Made by a program: the position numbers and the translations under genes. Shown here piece by piece: positions 18,522 to 28,951 of a stretch of DNA of 62,979 bases (its first letter is position 1; each line of letters starts with the position of its first letter). Origin of the DNA: Oscillatoriales cyanobacterium M59_W2019_021. GTDB taxonomy: Bacteria > Cyanobacteriota > Cyanobacteriia > Cyanobacteriales > Geitlerinemataceae. The notes beneath the pieces were generated by a model. That model was not told where the DNA came from, did no database searches, and worked only from the letters and a program-made list of their open reading frames with translations. The DNA lies in the NCBI GenBank assembly GCA_015295945.1, contig DVED01000151.1, positions 1 to 62,979 of the forward strand. The letters are read 5' to 3'.

Positions 18522-19940
18522 ATGGTACAAGCAAAATCATCGGCTGGCTTTAACGCTGGCGTTCAGGACTATCGCCTGACCTACTACATGCCGGAGTACA
18601 CGCCCAAGGATACCGACCTCCTGGCAGCCTTCCGGTTTATCCCCCAACCCGGCGTTCCTCCCGAAGAAGCCGCCGCAGCTATTGCCGCAGAATCCTCCAC
18701 CGGAACTTGGACGACGGTGTGGACTGACGGTCTGACCGACCTCGATCGCTACAAAGGGCGCTGCTACGACATCGAGCCGGTTGCTAACGAAGATAATCAA
18801 TATATTGCTTTTATTGCTTATCCTTTAGACTTATTTGAAGAAGGGTCGGTCACCAATATGCTGACCTCCCTGGTGGGCAACGTATTCGGGTTCAAAGCCC
18901 TGCGCGCCTTGCGCTTGGAAGACTTGCGGGTTCCCATCGCTTACCTGAAAACCTTCCAAGGACCGCCCCACGGCATCGTCGTCGAGCGCGACAAACTGAA
19001 CAAATACGGTCGTCCCCTGTTGGGTTGCACCATCAAACCCAAACTGGGTCTGTCGGCGAAAAACTACGGTCGCGCCGTTTACGAATGCTTGCGCGGCGGT
19101 TTGGACTTCACCAAAGACGACGAAAACATCAACTCCCAGCCCTTCATGCGCTGGCGCGATCGCTTCTTATTCGTTCAAGAAGCCATCGAAAAAGCTCAAG
19201 CGGAAACCGGAGAAGTTAAAGGTCACTACTTAAACGTCACCGCTCCCACCTGCGAGCAAATGATGCAACGCGCCGAATTCGCCAAAGAAATCGGCACGCC
19301 CATCGTCATGCACGACTTCCTCACCGGTGGTTTCACCGCCAACACCACCCTGGCGAAATACTGCCGCGACAACGGTCTGTTGCTGCACATCCACCGTGCC
19401 ATGCACGCGGTCATCGACCGTCAGAAAATCCACGGCATCCACTTCCGCGTCCTCGCCAAGTGCTTGCGGATGTCCGGCGGCGACCACCTACACTCCGGTA
19501 CGGTTGTGGGCAAACTCGAAGGTGAAAAAGGCATCACCATGGGCTTCGTCGATTTGATGCGCGAAGACCACGTCGAAGAAGATCGCGCTCGCGGCATCTA
19601 CTTCACCCAAGATTGGGCGTCCATGCCCGGCGTGATGCCCGTGGCATCCGGCGGTATCCACGTCTGGCACATGCCTGCCCTGGTGGAAATCTTCGGCGAC
19701 GACTCCTGCTTGCAGTTCGGTGGTGGCACCTTGGGTCACCCCTGGGGCAACGCACCCGGTGCAACCGCCAACCGCGTGGCATTGGAAGCTTGCATCCAAG
19801 CTCGGAACGAAGGTCGCAACCTCATGCGCGAAGGTGGCGATGTCATCCGCGACGCTTGCAAGTGGTCGCCCGAACTGGCTGCGGCTTGCGAACTGTGGAA
19901 AGAAATCAAGTTCGAGTACGAAGCGATCGATACCGTCTAA
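18522..19940 (+). CDS. rbcL: RuBisCO large subunit, form IB
   Basis: RbcL is the catalytic subunit of ribulose-1,5-bisphosphate carboxylase/oxygenase. It is 472 residues with the usual landmarks: [20 protein letters not shown] (active-site Lys), [17 protein letters not shown] (carbamylated Lys and metal-binding Asp/Glu), [31 protein letters not shown] (loop 6) and [12 protein letters not shown]. Form IB assignment follows from rbcX between rbcL and rbcS and the beta-carboxysome context. Codon use is strongly GC-ending, as expected of a highly expressed gene. Confidence 0.98.
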   Translation: MVQAKSSAGFNAGVQDYRLTYYMPEYTPKDTDLLAAFRFIPQPGVPPEEAAAAIAAESSTGTWTTVWTDGLTDLDRYKGRCYDIEPVANEDNQYIAFIAYPLDLFEEGSVTNMLTSLVGNVFGFKALRALRLEDLRVPIAYLKTFQGPPHGIVVERDKLNKYGRPLLGCTIKPKLGLSAKNYGRAVYECLRGGLDFTKDDENINSQPFMRWRDRFLFVQEAIEKAQAETGEVKGHYLNVTAPTCEQMMQRAEFAKEIGTPIVMHDFLTGGFTANTTLAKYCRDNGLLLHIHRAMHAVIDRQKIHGIHFRVLAKCLRMSGGDHLHSGTVVGKLEGEKGITMGFVDLMREDHVEEDRARGIYFTQDWASMPGVMPVASGGIHVWHMPALVEIFGDDSCLQFGGGTLGHPWGNAPGATANRVALEACIQARNEGRNLMREGGDVIRDACKWSPELAAACELWKEIKFEYEAIDTV

Positions 19941-19989
19941 TCCGCAGTCCTCTGGTATAAGAGGTTGGGAAAACCCCTGTGGAGGCGAC

Positions 19990-20409
19990 ATGAATCTAAA
20001 ATGGGTGGCTCGAGAAACGGCTAAAACCGTGCAGAATTACCTGACGTATCAGGCTGTGCGGATCGCCATCGACCAATTGAACGAAACCAATCCTGGTTTG
20101 GCAATTTGGTTGCGCCAACACTCGGCTAACAACAACTTTCAAGATGCCGAAGCGTATATCGAAGGGTTATTGTTAGCCAACAAAGAGTTGGGGCTGCGAA
20201 TTATGACCGTGCGGGAAGAACTGGCTCAAACCGCCCTGGACTTTCTCACCGAGCGCGTTCGCAGTAGCATCCACGAGGCGAATATCGAACATCGCCGTCA
20301 CCTGTTGGAGCGCATGACGCAATCCGCACCTCCCACCTCTTCCCCACCAGCGGAGTCTTCCCATCCCGAGTTGGATCTCAACGAACCAACCGATCGATCG
20401 ATAGATTAA
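19990..20409 (+). CDS. rbcX: RuBisCO assembly chaperone RbcX
   Basis: RbcX dimers clamp the C-terminal tail of RbcL and assist assembly of the L8 core. The protein is all-helical with AKTVQNYLTYQAVRIAIDQL, NPGLAIWLRQHSA and YIEGLLLANKELGLRIMTVREE, all standard. The disordered tail after residue 110 is Ser/Pro/Glu rich. A longer open frame starts inside rbcL, but GGAGG at 19981-19985 just before ATG 19990 marks the true start. The protein is 139 residues, 49 bases after rbcL and 21 before rbcS. Confidence 0.95.
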   Translation: MNLKWVARETAKTVQNYLTYQAVRIAIDQLNETNPGLAIWLRQHSANNNFQDAEAYIEGLLLANKELGLRIMTVREELAQTALDFLTERVRSSIHEANIEHRRHLLERMTQSAPPTSSPPAESSHPELDLNEPTDRSID

Positions 20410-20430
20410 TTTGACTGAGTAGGAACCCAA

Positions 20431-20766
20431 ATGAAAACTTTACCCAAAGAGCGTCGTTACGAAACCCTCTCTTATCTGCCCCCGCTGAGCGACCAGCAAA
20501 TCGCCAAGCAGATCGACTACATGCTCGAGCAAGGGTACATCCCCGGTATCGAGTTCAACGAAACCTCTGCGGCAGACGAGCATTATTGGACGATGTGGAA
20601 GCTGCCTTTGTTCAACGCACGCACTTCTCAAGACGTTCTCAGCGAAGTCCGCGAGTGCCGTGGCGAATACTCCAACTGCTACATCCGCGTCGTCGGTTTC
20701 GACAACATCAAGCAGTGCCAGATGATCAGCTTCATCGTCTACAAACCCGGTATGAGCCGCTACTAA
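20431..20766 (+). CDS. rbcS: RuBisCO small subunit
   Basis: RbcS caps the RbcL octamer. The 111 residues include [46 protein letters not shown] and [15 protein letters not shown], the canonical cyanobacterial form. It shares ancestry with the SSUL modules of CcmM encoded upstream. It is the last gene of the rbcL-X-S operon, followed by two hairpins. Confidence 0.97.
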   Translation: MKTLPKERRYETLSYLPPLSDQQIAKQIDYMLEQGYIPGIEFNETSAADEHYWTMWKLPLFNARTSQDVLSEVRECRGEYSNCYIRVVGFDNIKQCQMISFIVYKPGMSRY

Positions 20767-20805
20767 GTTAGTTGCCCCAGATCTCCATAGAAGGGAGAAA
20801 AAATT

Positions 20806-20875
20806 AAAACTAGAGTGAGAATTTATTTTCTAGTTTTCGATTGCCCGACAGACTGATAGTTGTCAGTTTGTCGGG
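20806..20875 (+). terminator. Tandem hairpins ending the rbc operon
   Basis: The first hairpin is AAAACTAGA/TCTAGTTTT at 20806-20837. The second, stronger one pairs CCCGACA-GACTGA with TCAGTTTGTCGGG at 20844-20875 and is followed directly by ATTTTTCG. The second is a convincing intrinsic terminator; the first may protect or process the 3' end. Confidence 0.75.
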
Positions 20876-21023
20876 ATTTTTCGATTGCATGAACTTTGTG
20901 GATTGGCAAAAAAGAGTGTCGAGCAAATGCTACGCCCCTACAGAAATTCGTCATCAGGACAGTAGCGACTGCTATAACGCGACTGTGAAACTAGAATCCC
21001 TTGGGTTCTACGCATGAGAAGTG

Positions 21024-22229
21024 TCAAACCCAATTGGTATTACTCACGGGAACCGGGTACTGCAACACCCCTTCGTACATCGCTTCCAACTCGGTAATAT
21101 TTTTGCTGAGGGTATACCGTTCTAATACGCGCTGCCGCGCCTTATAGCCCAGTAATCCCGTCATTTCGGGATGGTCGCGAAACAACGGCAATAGGGTTTG
21201 TAATTGCGCCGTCACCCGTTGGGGATTGAGAATCACTCCCGCACCGTCGGCTAAAGCTTCGCCATCTGCCCCCGCATCGGTTGCCACGCTTGCCAAACCG
21301 CATGCCATCGCCTCGAGAAGCGATAGCGACAGTCCTTCCACCAAGGAAGGCAAAATAAAAACATCCGACCCTCGGAGAATGTTAATTCGCTGTCGTTCGT
21401 TGCCCACAAAACCGAACCACAAAATGCCGGATTCCGACCCGTAGCTTGCCATCAGCGACGATGCCAGCGGTCCGTCGCCGACGATGAGTAATTTACTGTC
21501 CGAACCCATTTCCGACTGTTTCCAGGCCTTGAGGAGGGCTTCGACGTTCTTTTCTAAAGCGATGCGACCTTGATACACAAAGATGCGTCCGGCGTTTAAT
21601 TCTGCCTTTAAATTGGACGGACCTGGCGAGTATTTCAGGGCGTCTACACCGTTGGGGATGACGGCGACGCGATGTGGGGGGACGCCCAACCGGACGAGGA
21701 TGTCCCGTTGGATGTGGGAAAAGACGATCGTGCGATCGTAGTGGGCTAGGAAGGGGGCGTACAGTTGATAGGTGAGGTGTTGGGTGCTGGCAGTGAGGGT
21801 GGAACGTTTGCGATCGAAAGGCGGATGGAAGGTTGCCACCAGCGGCAAATTTAACTCCTCGCAAATTTCCGGTAACAAGAAATCCAACGGAGAGAGGGTC
21901 AGCGAAGCGTGAACCAAATCGGGTTTGAGTTGACGCAACGACTGGGCGAGGACTTTACTCGATTTGAAGGTAGGGATGGTGTAGAGGGTTGATTTGTAGA
22001 GACAGGGGAGGGGAACTTCCGGACAGGAAGGCCAAGATCGATCTTCGGTATGAGAGGCGATGGCACTGCCTCTTGACGATAAGAGGGGATTTTCAAAGGG
22101 CGAAGCGTCTTGGGCAAAATGCAGAAAACTGACGTGATGTCCTCGTTCGAGGAGGGCATTAGTAACTTCGCGACTGTAGGTGACGTTGCCACAAAAGGGC
22201 GATTTCTTTCCCAGCCAAGCAATGTGCAT
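21024..22229 (-). CDS. Family 4 glycosyltransferase, possible DgdA-like lipid galactosyltransferase
   Basis: This 401-residue GT4 retaining glycosyltransferase has a GT-B fold. The N-domain starts HIAWLGKKSPFCGNVTYSRE. The donor-binding domain contains VIPNGVDALKYSPG, YQGRIALEKNVEALLKAW, LLIVGDGPL and the E-x7-E type segment FILPSLVEGLSLSLLEAMACG. It resembles from memory the cyanobacterial glycosyltransferases that include DgdA (digalactosyldiacylglycerol synthesis), but this cannot be confirmed by eye; other lipid or cell-surface glycans are possible. It stands alone on the minus strand, convergent with the rbc operon. Confidence 0.8.
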   Translation of the reverse strand: MHIAWLGKKSPFCGNVTYSREVTNALLERGHHVSFLHFAQDASPFENPLLSSRGSAIASHTEDRSWPSCPEVPLPCLYKSTLYTIPTFKSSKVLAQSLRQLKPDLVHASLTLSPLDFLLPEICEELNLPLVATFHPPFDRKRSTLTASTQHLTYQLYAPFLAHYDRTIVFSHIQRDILVRLGVPPHRVAVIPNGVDALKYSPGPSNLKAELNAGRIFVYQGRIALEKNVEALLKAWKQSEMGSDSKLLIVGDGPLASSLMASYGSESGILWFGFVGNERQRINILRGSDVFILPSLVEGLSLSLLEAMACGLASVATDAGADGEALADGAGVILNPQRVTAQLQTLLPLFRDHPEMTGLLGYKARQRVLERYTLSKNITELEAMYEGVLQYPVPVSNTNWV

Positions 22230-22366
22230 TTAAGTTCTGTATTCTAAAACATCGATCGGGCGCGATCGGCGTTCACCTCTAACGTCAGCTTGTTGGCAGC
22301 AAGCGATCGACGCTGAGAAGCGAGCGCTGACGGCTGAATTCTTAAAGTTTATTAAAATTATTTAAG

Positions 22367-23728
22367 CTATTTAAGCGCCTGACCGGAAATATACCAGGTT
22401 ATCAGCCCTGCGGCTACTACGATCGCCGCCAAGCTTAGCAAAACGACGCGGACGCCAACGTAAGCCTCGGCAATTCCCGTCAGTGCTAGGGGCAAACTCA
22501 GGGCGATATTGACGGCATTGTTCTGCAAGCCGAACACCTTTCCCCGCAATTCTTCCGGGGTTTCCGCTTGGATGGTGGTTTGCATGGGAATCGCTACCAG
22601 TGCCCCGCAGAACCCCATCGTGGCAATCAGCACTAGGGTAGGGATGAGTTGTTGGGTAAAGAAGCTCATACCTGCCAAAGACGCGGCAATGCCGATCGAT
22701 CCCACGCCGCTGAGGAGGCGACGGGGGAACTGATGACCGACGTGTCCCACCCCCAACGCGCCAACTGCCATTCCCACCCCTGCCGCCGCCAGCAGGAACC
22801 CGAATTGGGTCGATTTGATCGCCGGCATAATTTCGGCAAGGCGGACGGCGAGGACGGTGAGGGAGGCAAACACGCAAAACAGGACGATCAGTTGGATTAA
22901 GGCGCTGCGAACTCGAGTATGGTCGTTGAGAAAGCGCAAACCGTCTTTAAGATCTTGCCAGAATTGAGAGAAGGTCGTGTCGTGGGATTGTACTTTTTCG
23001 TGGGGACGAATTAACAATAGGAGGAGTCCGGCAATGGCGTAACTGCCGCCAACTGCCAGTTCTTTACCGAACCCCAACGGGTTGAGAAAGCGATCGGCGA
23101 GTGCTAGCATGGGTTCACCCACGGCAAACCCGACGATGACCGATGCCATTGCCGTGGTGGTATACAGGGAATTTGCCGAGAGTAAATCCTGCTTTGGGAC
23201 GATCAGGGGAATGACGGATTGTTCGGCAGGCGCGAAAAATTGGGTGAGGGTGGAAACCAAAAACGTGACTGCCAGCAGGACGGCAAATCCCAAGGGTATC
23301 CCAGCGATCAGCTGTCCCCCACACAGCCACAATAATGTGGGAATGGCGAAAACCAATCCCCCGCGCAATAAATTGGTGACAACTAATACGGATTTTTTCG
23401 AGTGGCGATCGACAAAAATCCCCGCCAAGAAACCGAATAAGACTGCCGGGATGGTAAAGGCGATGGTGATTGCCGAAACCCACCCGCTAATGCTCTGATT
23501 TTCCCCCTGAAATTGCGCGGTGACAATGGCGATCGTCAGTACCAAATAGACTTTATCGGCGAGTTGCGAAAAAACTTGTCCGCTCCACAGCGCCAAAAAG
23601 TTACGATTTTTGAGGACGGCAGCGAACCCCGCAGTGGATTCGGTCTCGGGTTCGGGTGGGTTGCCGTTTGGGAGAGTTTCGATTAGCGGGTCGATCGGCT
23701 GGAGATCGGGGTCGGACAGGGGTTTCAT
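22367..23728 (-). CDS. MFS transporter
   Basis: This 453-residue major facilitator has about 12 predicted transmembrane helices after a 35-residue Pro/Glu-rich cytoplasmic N-terminus. Family marks are FLALWSGQVFSQLADKVYLV (helix 1), GFLAGIFVDRHSKKSVLVV in the 2-3 loop and AGVGMAVGALGVGHVG in the second half. It resembles the EntS/multidrug-exporter branch. The substrate is unknown. It ends before a 137-base gap upstream of the glycosyltransferase start; co-transcription is possible. Confidence 0.85.
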   Translation of the reverse strand: MKPLSDPDLQPIDPLIETLPNGNPPEPETESTAGFAAVLKNRNFLALWSGQVFSQLADKVYLVLTIAIVTAQFQGENQSISGWVSAITIAFTIPAVLFGFLAGIFVDRHSKKSVLVVTNLLRGGLVFAIPTLLWLCGGQLIAGIPLGFAVLLAVTFLVSTLTQFFAPAEQSVIPLIVPKQDLLSANSLYTTTAMASVIVGFAVGEPMLALADRFLNPLGFGKELAVGGSYAIAGLLLLLIRPHEKVQSHDTTFSQFWQDLKDGLRFLNDHTRVRSALIQLIVLFCVFASLTVLAVRLAEIMPAIKSTQFGFLLAAAGVGMAVGALGVGHVGHQFPRRLLSGVGSIGIAASLAGMSFFTQQLIPTLVLIATMGFCGALVAIPMQTTIQAETPEELRGKVFGLQNNAVNIALSLPLALTGIAEAYVGVRVVLLSLAAIVVAAGLITWYISGQALK

Positions 23729-23896
23729 AACTGTGAGGGATGATCGGCGAGGGGCAACGACAACCCGCCTTGGAAGTCGCGAAACAGACGCGGGGCATCT
23801 TCTTAAGAGTGTTTCACATTTTCGGGAAACTGGCTAGGCGAAGTGGCGATCGTCCGGAAAATGACTCGAGTTTTATCGCCTCGCATCGAAGTTAAA

Positions 23897-24115
23897 TCAC
23901 TTAAGTTGCGTCTCGGCAAACGCGCATTCAACGGTAACTTTTAAGTTACTTTTTGCCGTTCCTTTAGTGATATAAGGAACGCCACATTCTCCCCCAACTT
24001 CTAAGCCGAATTCTAGGGTGACTTTGCGAATATATAAAAGTTCAAAACAATCCCAAAATATCAGATCGATAATGTTGAATTCAATGGAAGTGTCCTGTCT
24101 TGAAGTTTAGAGGTT
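23897..24115 (-). pseudogene. Trypco1-like (CU044_2847 family) C-terminal remnant
   Basis: Between a TAA at about 24113 and TGA at 23897-23899 the minus strand encodes a frame with no start codon whose end reads IRKVTLEFGLEVGGECGVPY then ITKGTAKSNLKVTVEC. This closely follows the V.LEFG...GG.AG.P...GTA.SN..V..EC pattern of trypsin-co-occurring domain 1 proteins. The N-terminal half is replaced by unrelated residues (LIFWDCFELLY). Too short to appear among ordinary gene calls, it is a decayed fragment. Confidence 0.5.
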
Positions 24116-24597
24116 AGATCGATCCACTTTTTCGGAGCAAACAGATCGAAAGTGCTTTGGTATTCTAACTCGGTGTGGGGGGGGAATTTCGAGGGTGGTT
24201 TCGATCGTGCTGTCTTCTGCCACTGCTAGATCGGGGATCGTGCCGGGTGATGTATTTTTGGCGATGTAGATGCCCGGAATTAAGCCCGCTTTCTCTTTCA
24301 CCGCCCCTTGGAGTTCCTGGCAATAGGGCGCGATCGTATAACTGTGGGGCGATGAATTGGCAATTCGCAACTGCTTCGCTTCCCGAAAAGCCGAGATCTG
24401 AAAACCCGTACCGTCATCGTAGACGGGGGTTTCTGGCGGTTGTTGCCAGCGTTGCAGTTCGACGTCGCATCGAGATCGATCGAGTTGGAACAACGAACGC
24501 ATCGGCTGGCATCCCACTGTCCCAATTCGGGGGTAGAGCCAACTAAACCGATGGATTCGCCGGGTTGCGTGCGGGCAATAATCTGGAAACGGTACAT
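24107..24597 (-). pseudogene. Frameshifted fragment with a CBM20-like start
   Basis: ATG 24597 opens MYRFQIIARTQPGESIGLVG then STPELGQWDASRCV, a good match to the N-terminal strand pair of starch-binding CBM20 modules. The frame then becomes nonsensical. Shifting by one base near 24495-24515 restores a plausible continuation (QLDRSRCDVELQRWQQPPET), which runs to a stop at 24107 without further recognisable CBM20 residues. This looks like a broken gene, although the second frame alone (24107-24517) could be an unrecognised protein. Confidence 0.4.
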
Positions 24598-24881
24598 AAA
24601 TTTGTTGGAATAACTTGTTCGAGTTGAAGAATCCGCAACTGGAGAGCGAGGATTCCCAAATCTTGAATCTGCTGTTGAGACAATATCACAGAGATTGTTG
24701 AGGGTCTGTTGTTGATATCACCTTTAAATCGAACGCAGCGCGATCGCTTTGCCGCCCCCACGACAACTCATAACAAACCCCAAACCCCAAACTCCAAATT
24801 ACAAATCTACGGTTTTTCGATCGAGATACGCGGTTTTGTGCTACAATCTGGCAAAAGAAGAATACAAACTAGTTGTAGATC
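24598..24881. other. Gap upstream of the gamma-glutamylcyclotransferase-like gene
   Basis: No supported gene. It contains a few CAAACCCCAAAC-type short repeats at about 24774-24794 and presumably the promoter of the gene starting at 24882. Confidence 0.4.
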
Positions 24882-25427
24882 GTGACAGTCAACTGGTATA
24901 CCAACCTTCCCCCTCAAGCGACGGCTACCGAACCTACGTTTTACTATTTTGCCTACGGCAGTTGTATGTGTCCTGTCGATTTGCAGCGAACCCTAGGGGA
25001 AAGCACGCACCGTTATGTAGTGGGGAGTGCCATTTTGGAGGGGTATCGCTTGGGATTCAACCGCCGATCGCGCCGTCGCAACTGTGGCGTTCTCGATGTG
25101 GTTCCCGATTGCCGATCGACCGTTGAAGGGGTACTGTACCAACTCCCCTGGCGGTTGAGCGATCGCCTCGACGAACGAGAAGAAGTCCCCACGGGAGGCT
25201 ACCGCCAGGAGAGTGTAACGGTTTGTTGCGGCGATCGCCCCTATGCCGACGTTCGCACCTACGTCGTCGTCAACAAACTCCCCCAAGAACTCGCCCCCAA
25301 CGACTGGTATTTCGATGTGGTGATGCGGGGGGCAACCACCTGCGGCTTATCCGAAGAGTATTGCTGGCGCTTGTTCCATCGAATGTACCACTTGCAACAA
25401 CAGCAACGCACCAATTTATGCGCCTAA
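24882..25427 (+). CDS. Gamma-glutamylcyclotransferase-family protein
   Basis: This 181-residue protein has the AIG2/GGCT fold. TFYYFAYGSCMCPVDLQ matches the YGSN-like substrate loop (here YGSC). VVGSAILEGYRLGFN, VEGVLYQLPW, and DEREEVPTGGY, containing the catalytic-type Glu, follow in order. Such enzymes cyclise gamma-glutamyl compounds; the exact substrate is not predictable. The start is GTG 24882, since no ATG precedes the fold. Its stop overlaps by four bases the stop of the convergent exoD-like gene. Confidence 0.8.
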   Translation: MTVNWYTNLPPQATATEPTFYYFAYGSCMCPVDLQRTLGESTHRYVVGSAILEGYRLGFNRRSRRRNCGVLDVVPDCRSTVEGVLYQLPWRLSDRLDEREEVPTGGYRQESVTVCCGDRPYADVRTYVVVNKLPQELAPNDWYFDVVMRGATTCGLSEEYCWRLFHRMYHLQQQQRTNLCA

Positions 25428-26074
25428 CCCCCCAACTGCAATTTCAACCAATCTAGCAAATTCGTCCCGCCAAACCACAAGGCAATGAAAATCGAAGACG
25501 AGAGAATCAACCCCATCAAACAGACCCCGAAACCCGCAAGGCTAATCAAGCCATCGTCGTCCAGCAACCCGAAACCGACGACAAAAATCCCGATTGCGGG
25601 TAGAGTATTAGTACCCGGAATCGGAATCATCATCGAGATCGACATCAAGGCGATGGCGATGCCAATAGCCACTCGTCCCGGCAAGCTGGTACAGATGTAA
25701 CTCAACCGGGGACGGGAGATGAGTTCGATCCGCCGCAACCACGGCAGACCCGCTTTGACAACTCCTTGGATCGTTTTTAACGCAATCCCGTGATTCATCA
25801 CCTTGGACGGCAGCCAAGGAATGTCCGCACCCGCAATGAGTTGAACGGCGAGCAAAAAAATTGCAATGCCAAACGGGATGGAATAACCGGGGGCGGGAAC
25901 GGGTAATGCCGACGGTAGGGAAAGCAGAACGAATAAAAAGCCAAAAATCCGTTCCCCTGCCAGTTGCCAGATATCGGCTAATTTGACTTCGGGCGATACT
26001 CCCACAGGGAGTCGCTGACGCGATCGATCTTCTTCAAAAAAATAGCGGTTGAGTTCGACGGAGAGTTTTGCCAC
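25424..26074 (-). CDS. Exopolysaccharide synthesis ExoD-family protein
   Basis: This 216-residue membrane protein has about four or five hydrophobic helices. It contains RIFGFLFVLLSLPSALPVPAPG, MIPIPGTNTLPAIGIFVVGFGLLDDDGL and a conserved helix rich in Gly and Ile, all typical of the ExoD family named for a Rhizobium exopolysaccharide gene. Its biochemical role is unknown. The N-terminal 40 residues (EVKLADIW) are cytoplasmic and hydrophilic. It is a single gene with tail-to-tail contact with the GGCT-like gene. Confidence 0.82.
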   Translation of the reverse strand: MAKLSVELNRYFFEEDRSRQRLPVGVSPEVKLADIWQLAGERIFGFLFVLLSLPSALPVPAPGYSIPFGIAIFLLAVQLIAGADIPWLPSKVMNHGIALKTIQGVVKAGLPWLRRIELISRPRLSYICTSLPGRVAIGIAIALMSISMMIPIPGTNTLPAIGIFVVGFGLLDDDGLISLAGFGVCLMGLILSSSIFIALWFGGTNLLDWLKLQLGG

Positions 26075-26212
26075 AGTCCTCAGAGATAGAATTTAGCAAT
26101 TGGGGTAAAGATGACCTTAGTATCCGTTTAAACGTGAAAGCTTGGGAAACGTCCTGTTATAGCCGTTCAAATTTGTAGGGGTAATCTCCCTTAATTGGCG
26201 ATAGATACGGCT

Positions 26213-26246
26213 ATAAAAATTAGGAGCATCGGATAGCGATGCTCCT
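26213..26246 (-). terminator. Intrinsic terminator of ahcY
   Basis: On the minus strand AGGAGCATCG and CGATGCTCCT form a perfect 10-bp stem with a 5-base loop, followed by AATTTTTATAG. It lies 24 bases after the ahcY stop. Confidence 0.85.
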
Positions 26247-26269
26247 CAGTCAAACCGGACGATCGATCG

Positions 26270-27559
<1,290 letters not shown>

Positions 27560-27771
27560 TTACTTAAGCGGGTAAATTACACTCTAGAGTAGCGTCTCTG
27601 GTGGCAATTTGACCAAAGAAGCGACAGGGTGCAAGGGAGGCAAGGCAGGGAAAATCGGCAAATTTTGACGCGATTTGGCATTCCCAACATTGCCATAAAA
27701 ATGAGGATCGATCACCAAAAGTTGGGGTCGAGTCTATCCTCATTGATTGCGGGTTTAGTTTTCGGGTAGGC

Positions 27772-27788
27772 AAACCCCGATGGGGTTT
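27772..27788 (-). terminator. Hairpin overlapping the rbp stop codon
   Basis: AAACCCC GAT GGGGTTT is a perfect 7-bp stem with a 3-base loop whose first arm contains the TAA of the RNA-binding protein gene. There is no strong T-run on the minus strand, so it may act as a 3' stabilising hairpin. Confidence 0.45.
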
Positions 27789-28248
27789 AGGAATTGGTCG
27801 TTTGAGCGGCTAACATTTCCTTGAGTTTTTCTAACTCGGTTGCCCAACGGGGGTCGGGACCGCTCGCGGCTGCGGGACTTGACGAGGTGGACGAATCGTT
27901 CTGGCGGGAGCGGTTGCCGTTCCCGCGACGACTGGATTTGTTATTGCCACCGGACGCGGGAGAACCTCCGCCAGCTTCGCCTTCCTCTTTTTTACCTTTC
28001 GCGCGGGGTTGGGCTTTCTCGATTTTCAACGGGCTTTCTTTAAAGGAATTTCCGTTATATTTTTCGATAAAGACATCGGCTTGTTCGTCATTTTTGACGG
28101 TGACGAAGCCAAAGCCCCGGCACTTCCCGGTTTTGCGATCGACGATCACTTTCACCGAAATCGAGTCGCCAGCATCGGCAAAAAAATCTTGCAGTTCCTG
28201 ACGTTCGACTTCTTTGGGCAAGTTACCGATATAAAGACGGACGGACAT
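27787..28248 (-). CDS. rbp: RRM-type RNA-binding protein (Rbp)
   Basis: This is a single-RRM protein of the cyanobacterial Rbp family, implicated in RNA handling, in cold response in some members and in mRNA localisation in others. RNP2 is RLYIGNL and RNP1 is KCRGFGFV. The domain covers residues 1-80. The tail is Lys/Glu then Gly/Ser/Asn/Arg rich (GEAGGGSPASGG, RRGNGNRSRQN), ending with a short helix. GGAGG at 28257-28261 (minus strand) precedes ATG 28248; a longer frame from 28263 would read through it. The product is 153 residues. Confidence 0.92.
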   Translation of the reverse strand: MSVRLYIGNLPKEVERQELQDFFADAGDSISVKVIVDRKTGKCRGFGFVTVKNDEQADVFIEKYNGNSFKESPLKIEKAQPRAKGKKEEGEAGGGSPASGGNNKSSRRGNGNRSRQNDSSTSSSPAAASGPDPRWATELEKLKEMLAAQTTNS

Positions 28249-28263
28249 ACACAATACCTCCAA

Positions 28264-28951
28264 GCTATTTTTTTAGGCGTAACACATGGAAAAGCGTTTA
28301 TTTTTAGGGAGTATCGCTCGATCGCGACAGACGTCGATCGATTGAAACCCGATTCTCTTCAACCAACCTTTGGGGTCGGAGACCGACTCTCGAGTATCGG
28401 TCTGAAGCTTTATCTATCTGACGGCTATTCCCCAAACTCCATCGTTGGCTCGGATGGTTCGGAGGAGCTAGATTGTGGCGTGGGTTTGTAGTCATTCTAA
28501 ATCGTTTGAGGCACTGTGCCGCACTTCAGGCATATATTCAAAAAATTCAATTCTCGCTGACAAACTTTTGACTTGCCGCAACCGATCGCGATTGGCGAGC
28601 CACAACTCGAGTTTCGCGAAAGATCGGCAGCCATCCATCAATTTTGGAGTACGACTTTTTTGTCTCGGTGTGGGTAAAACTGTGCCATTTGTCTGTATGG
28701 ATGCTGCCCAAATCTTTGAAACTTAATGTGGATTTTACGTAGGTACTGAGATGGAGTTTTTGCCCTCGGACACTGGGAATCTAATTTTTCGGTCGTCTTT
28801 CGAGTAGCCCCATACTACGGTATCACAGCCTTGGTATTAGAGCTAGTGTGAGATCGCCTGAAAATTAAATTATTTTCGATCCCAATTGTAAACTAATGTA
28901 ACAAAGATGGGAACGCTCTGCAACTGAGGCCAAAAATTTTAGCAACCAGTT
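28264..28951. other. Gap between rbp and the M48-like gene
   Basis: The first 70 bases are the rbp leader. An open frame of 83 codons (28475-28726, plus strand) has no recognisable homology and poor composition, so it is not called. Nothing else was identified; the sequence becomes AT-rich near 28860-28900. Confidence 0.4.

Noticed and set aside
28475-28726. 83-codon plus-strand frame
   Set aside because: No ribosome binding site, no recognisable family and Cys/Ser-rich composition typical of non-coding sequence.
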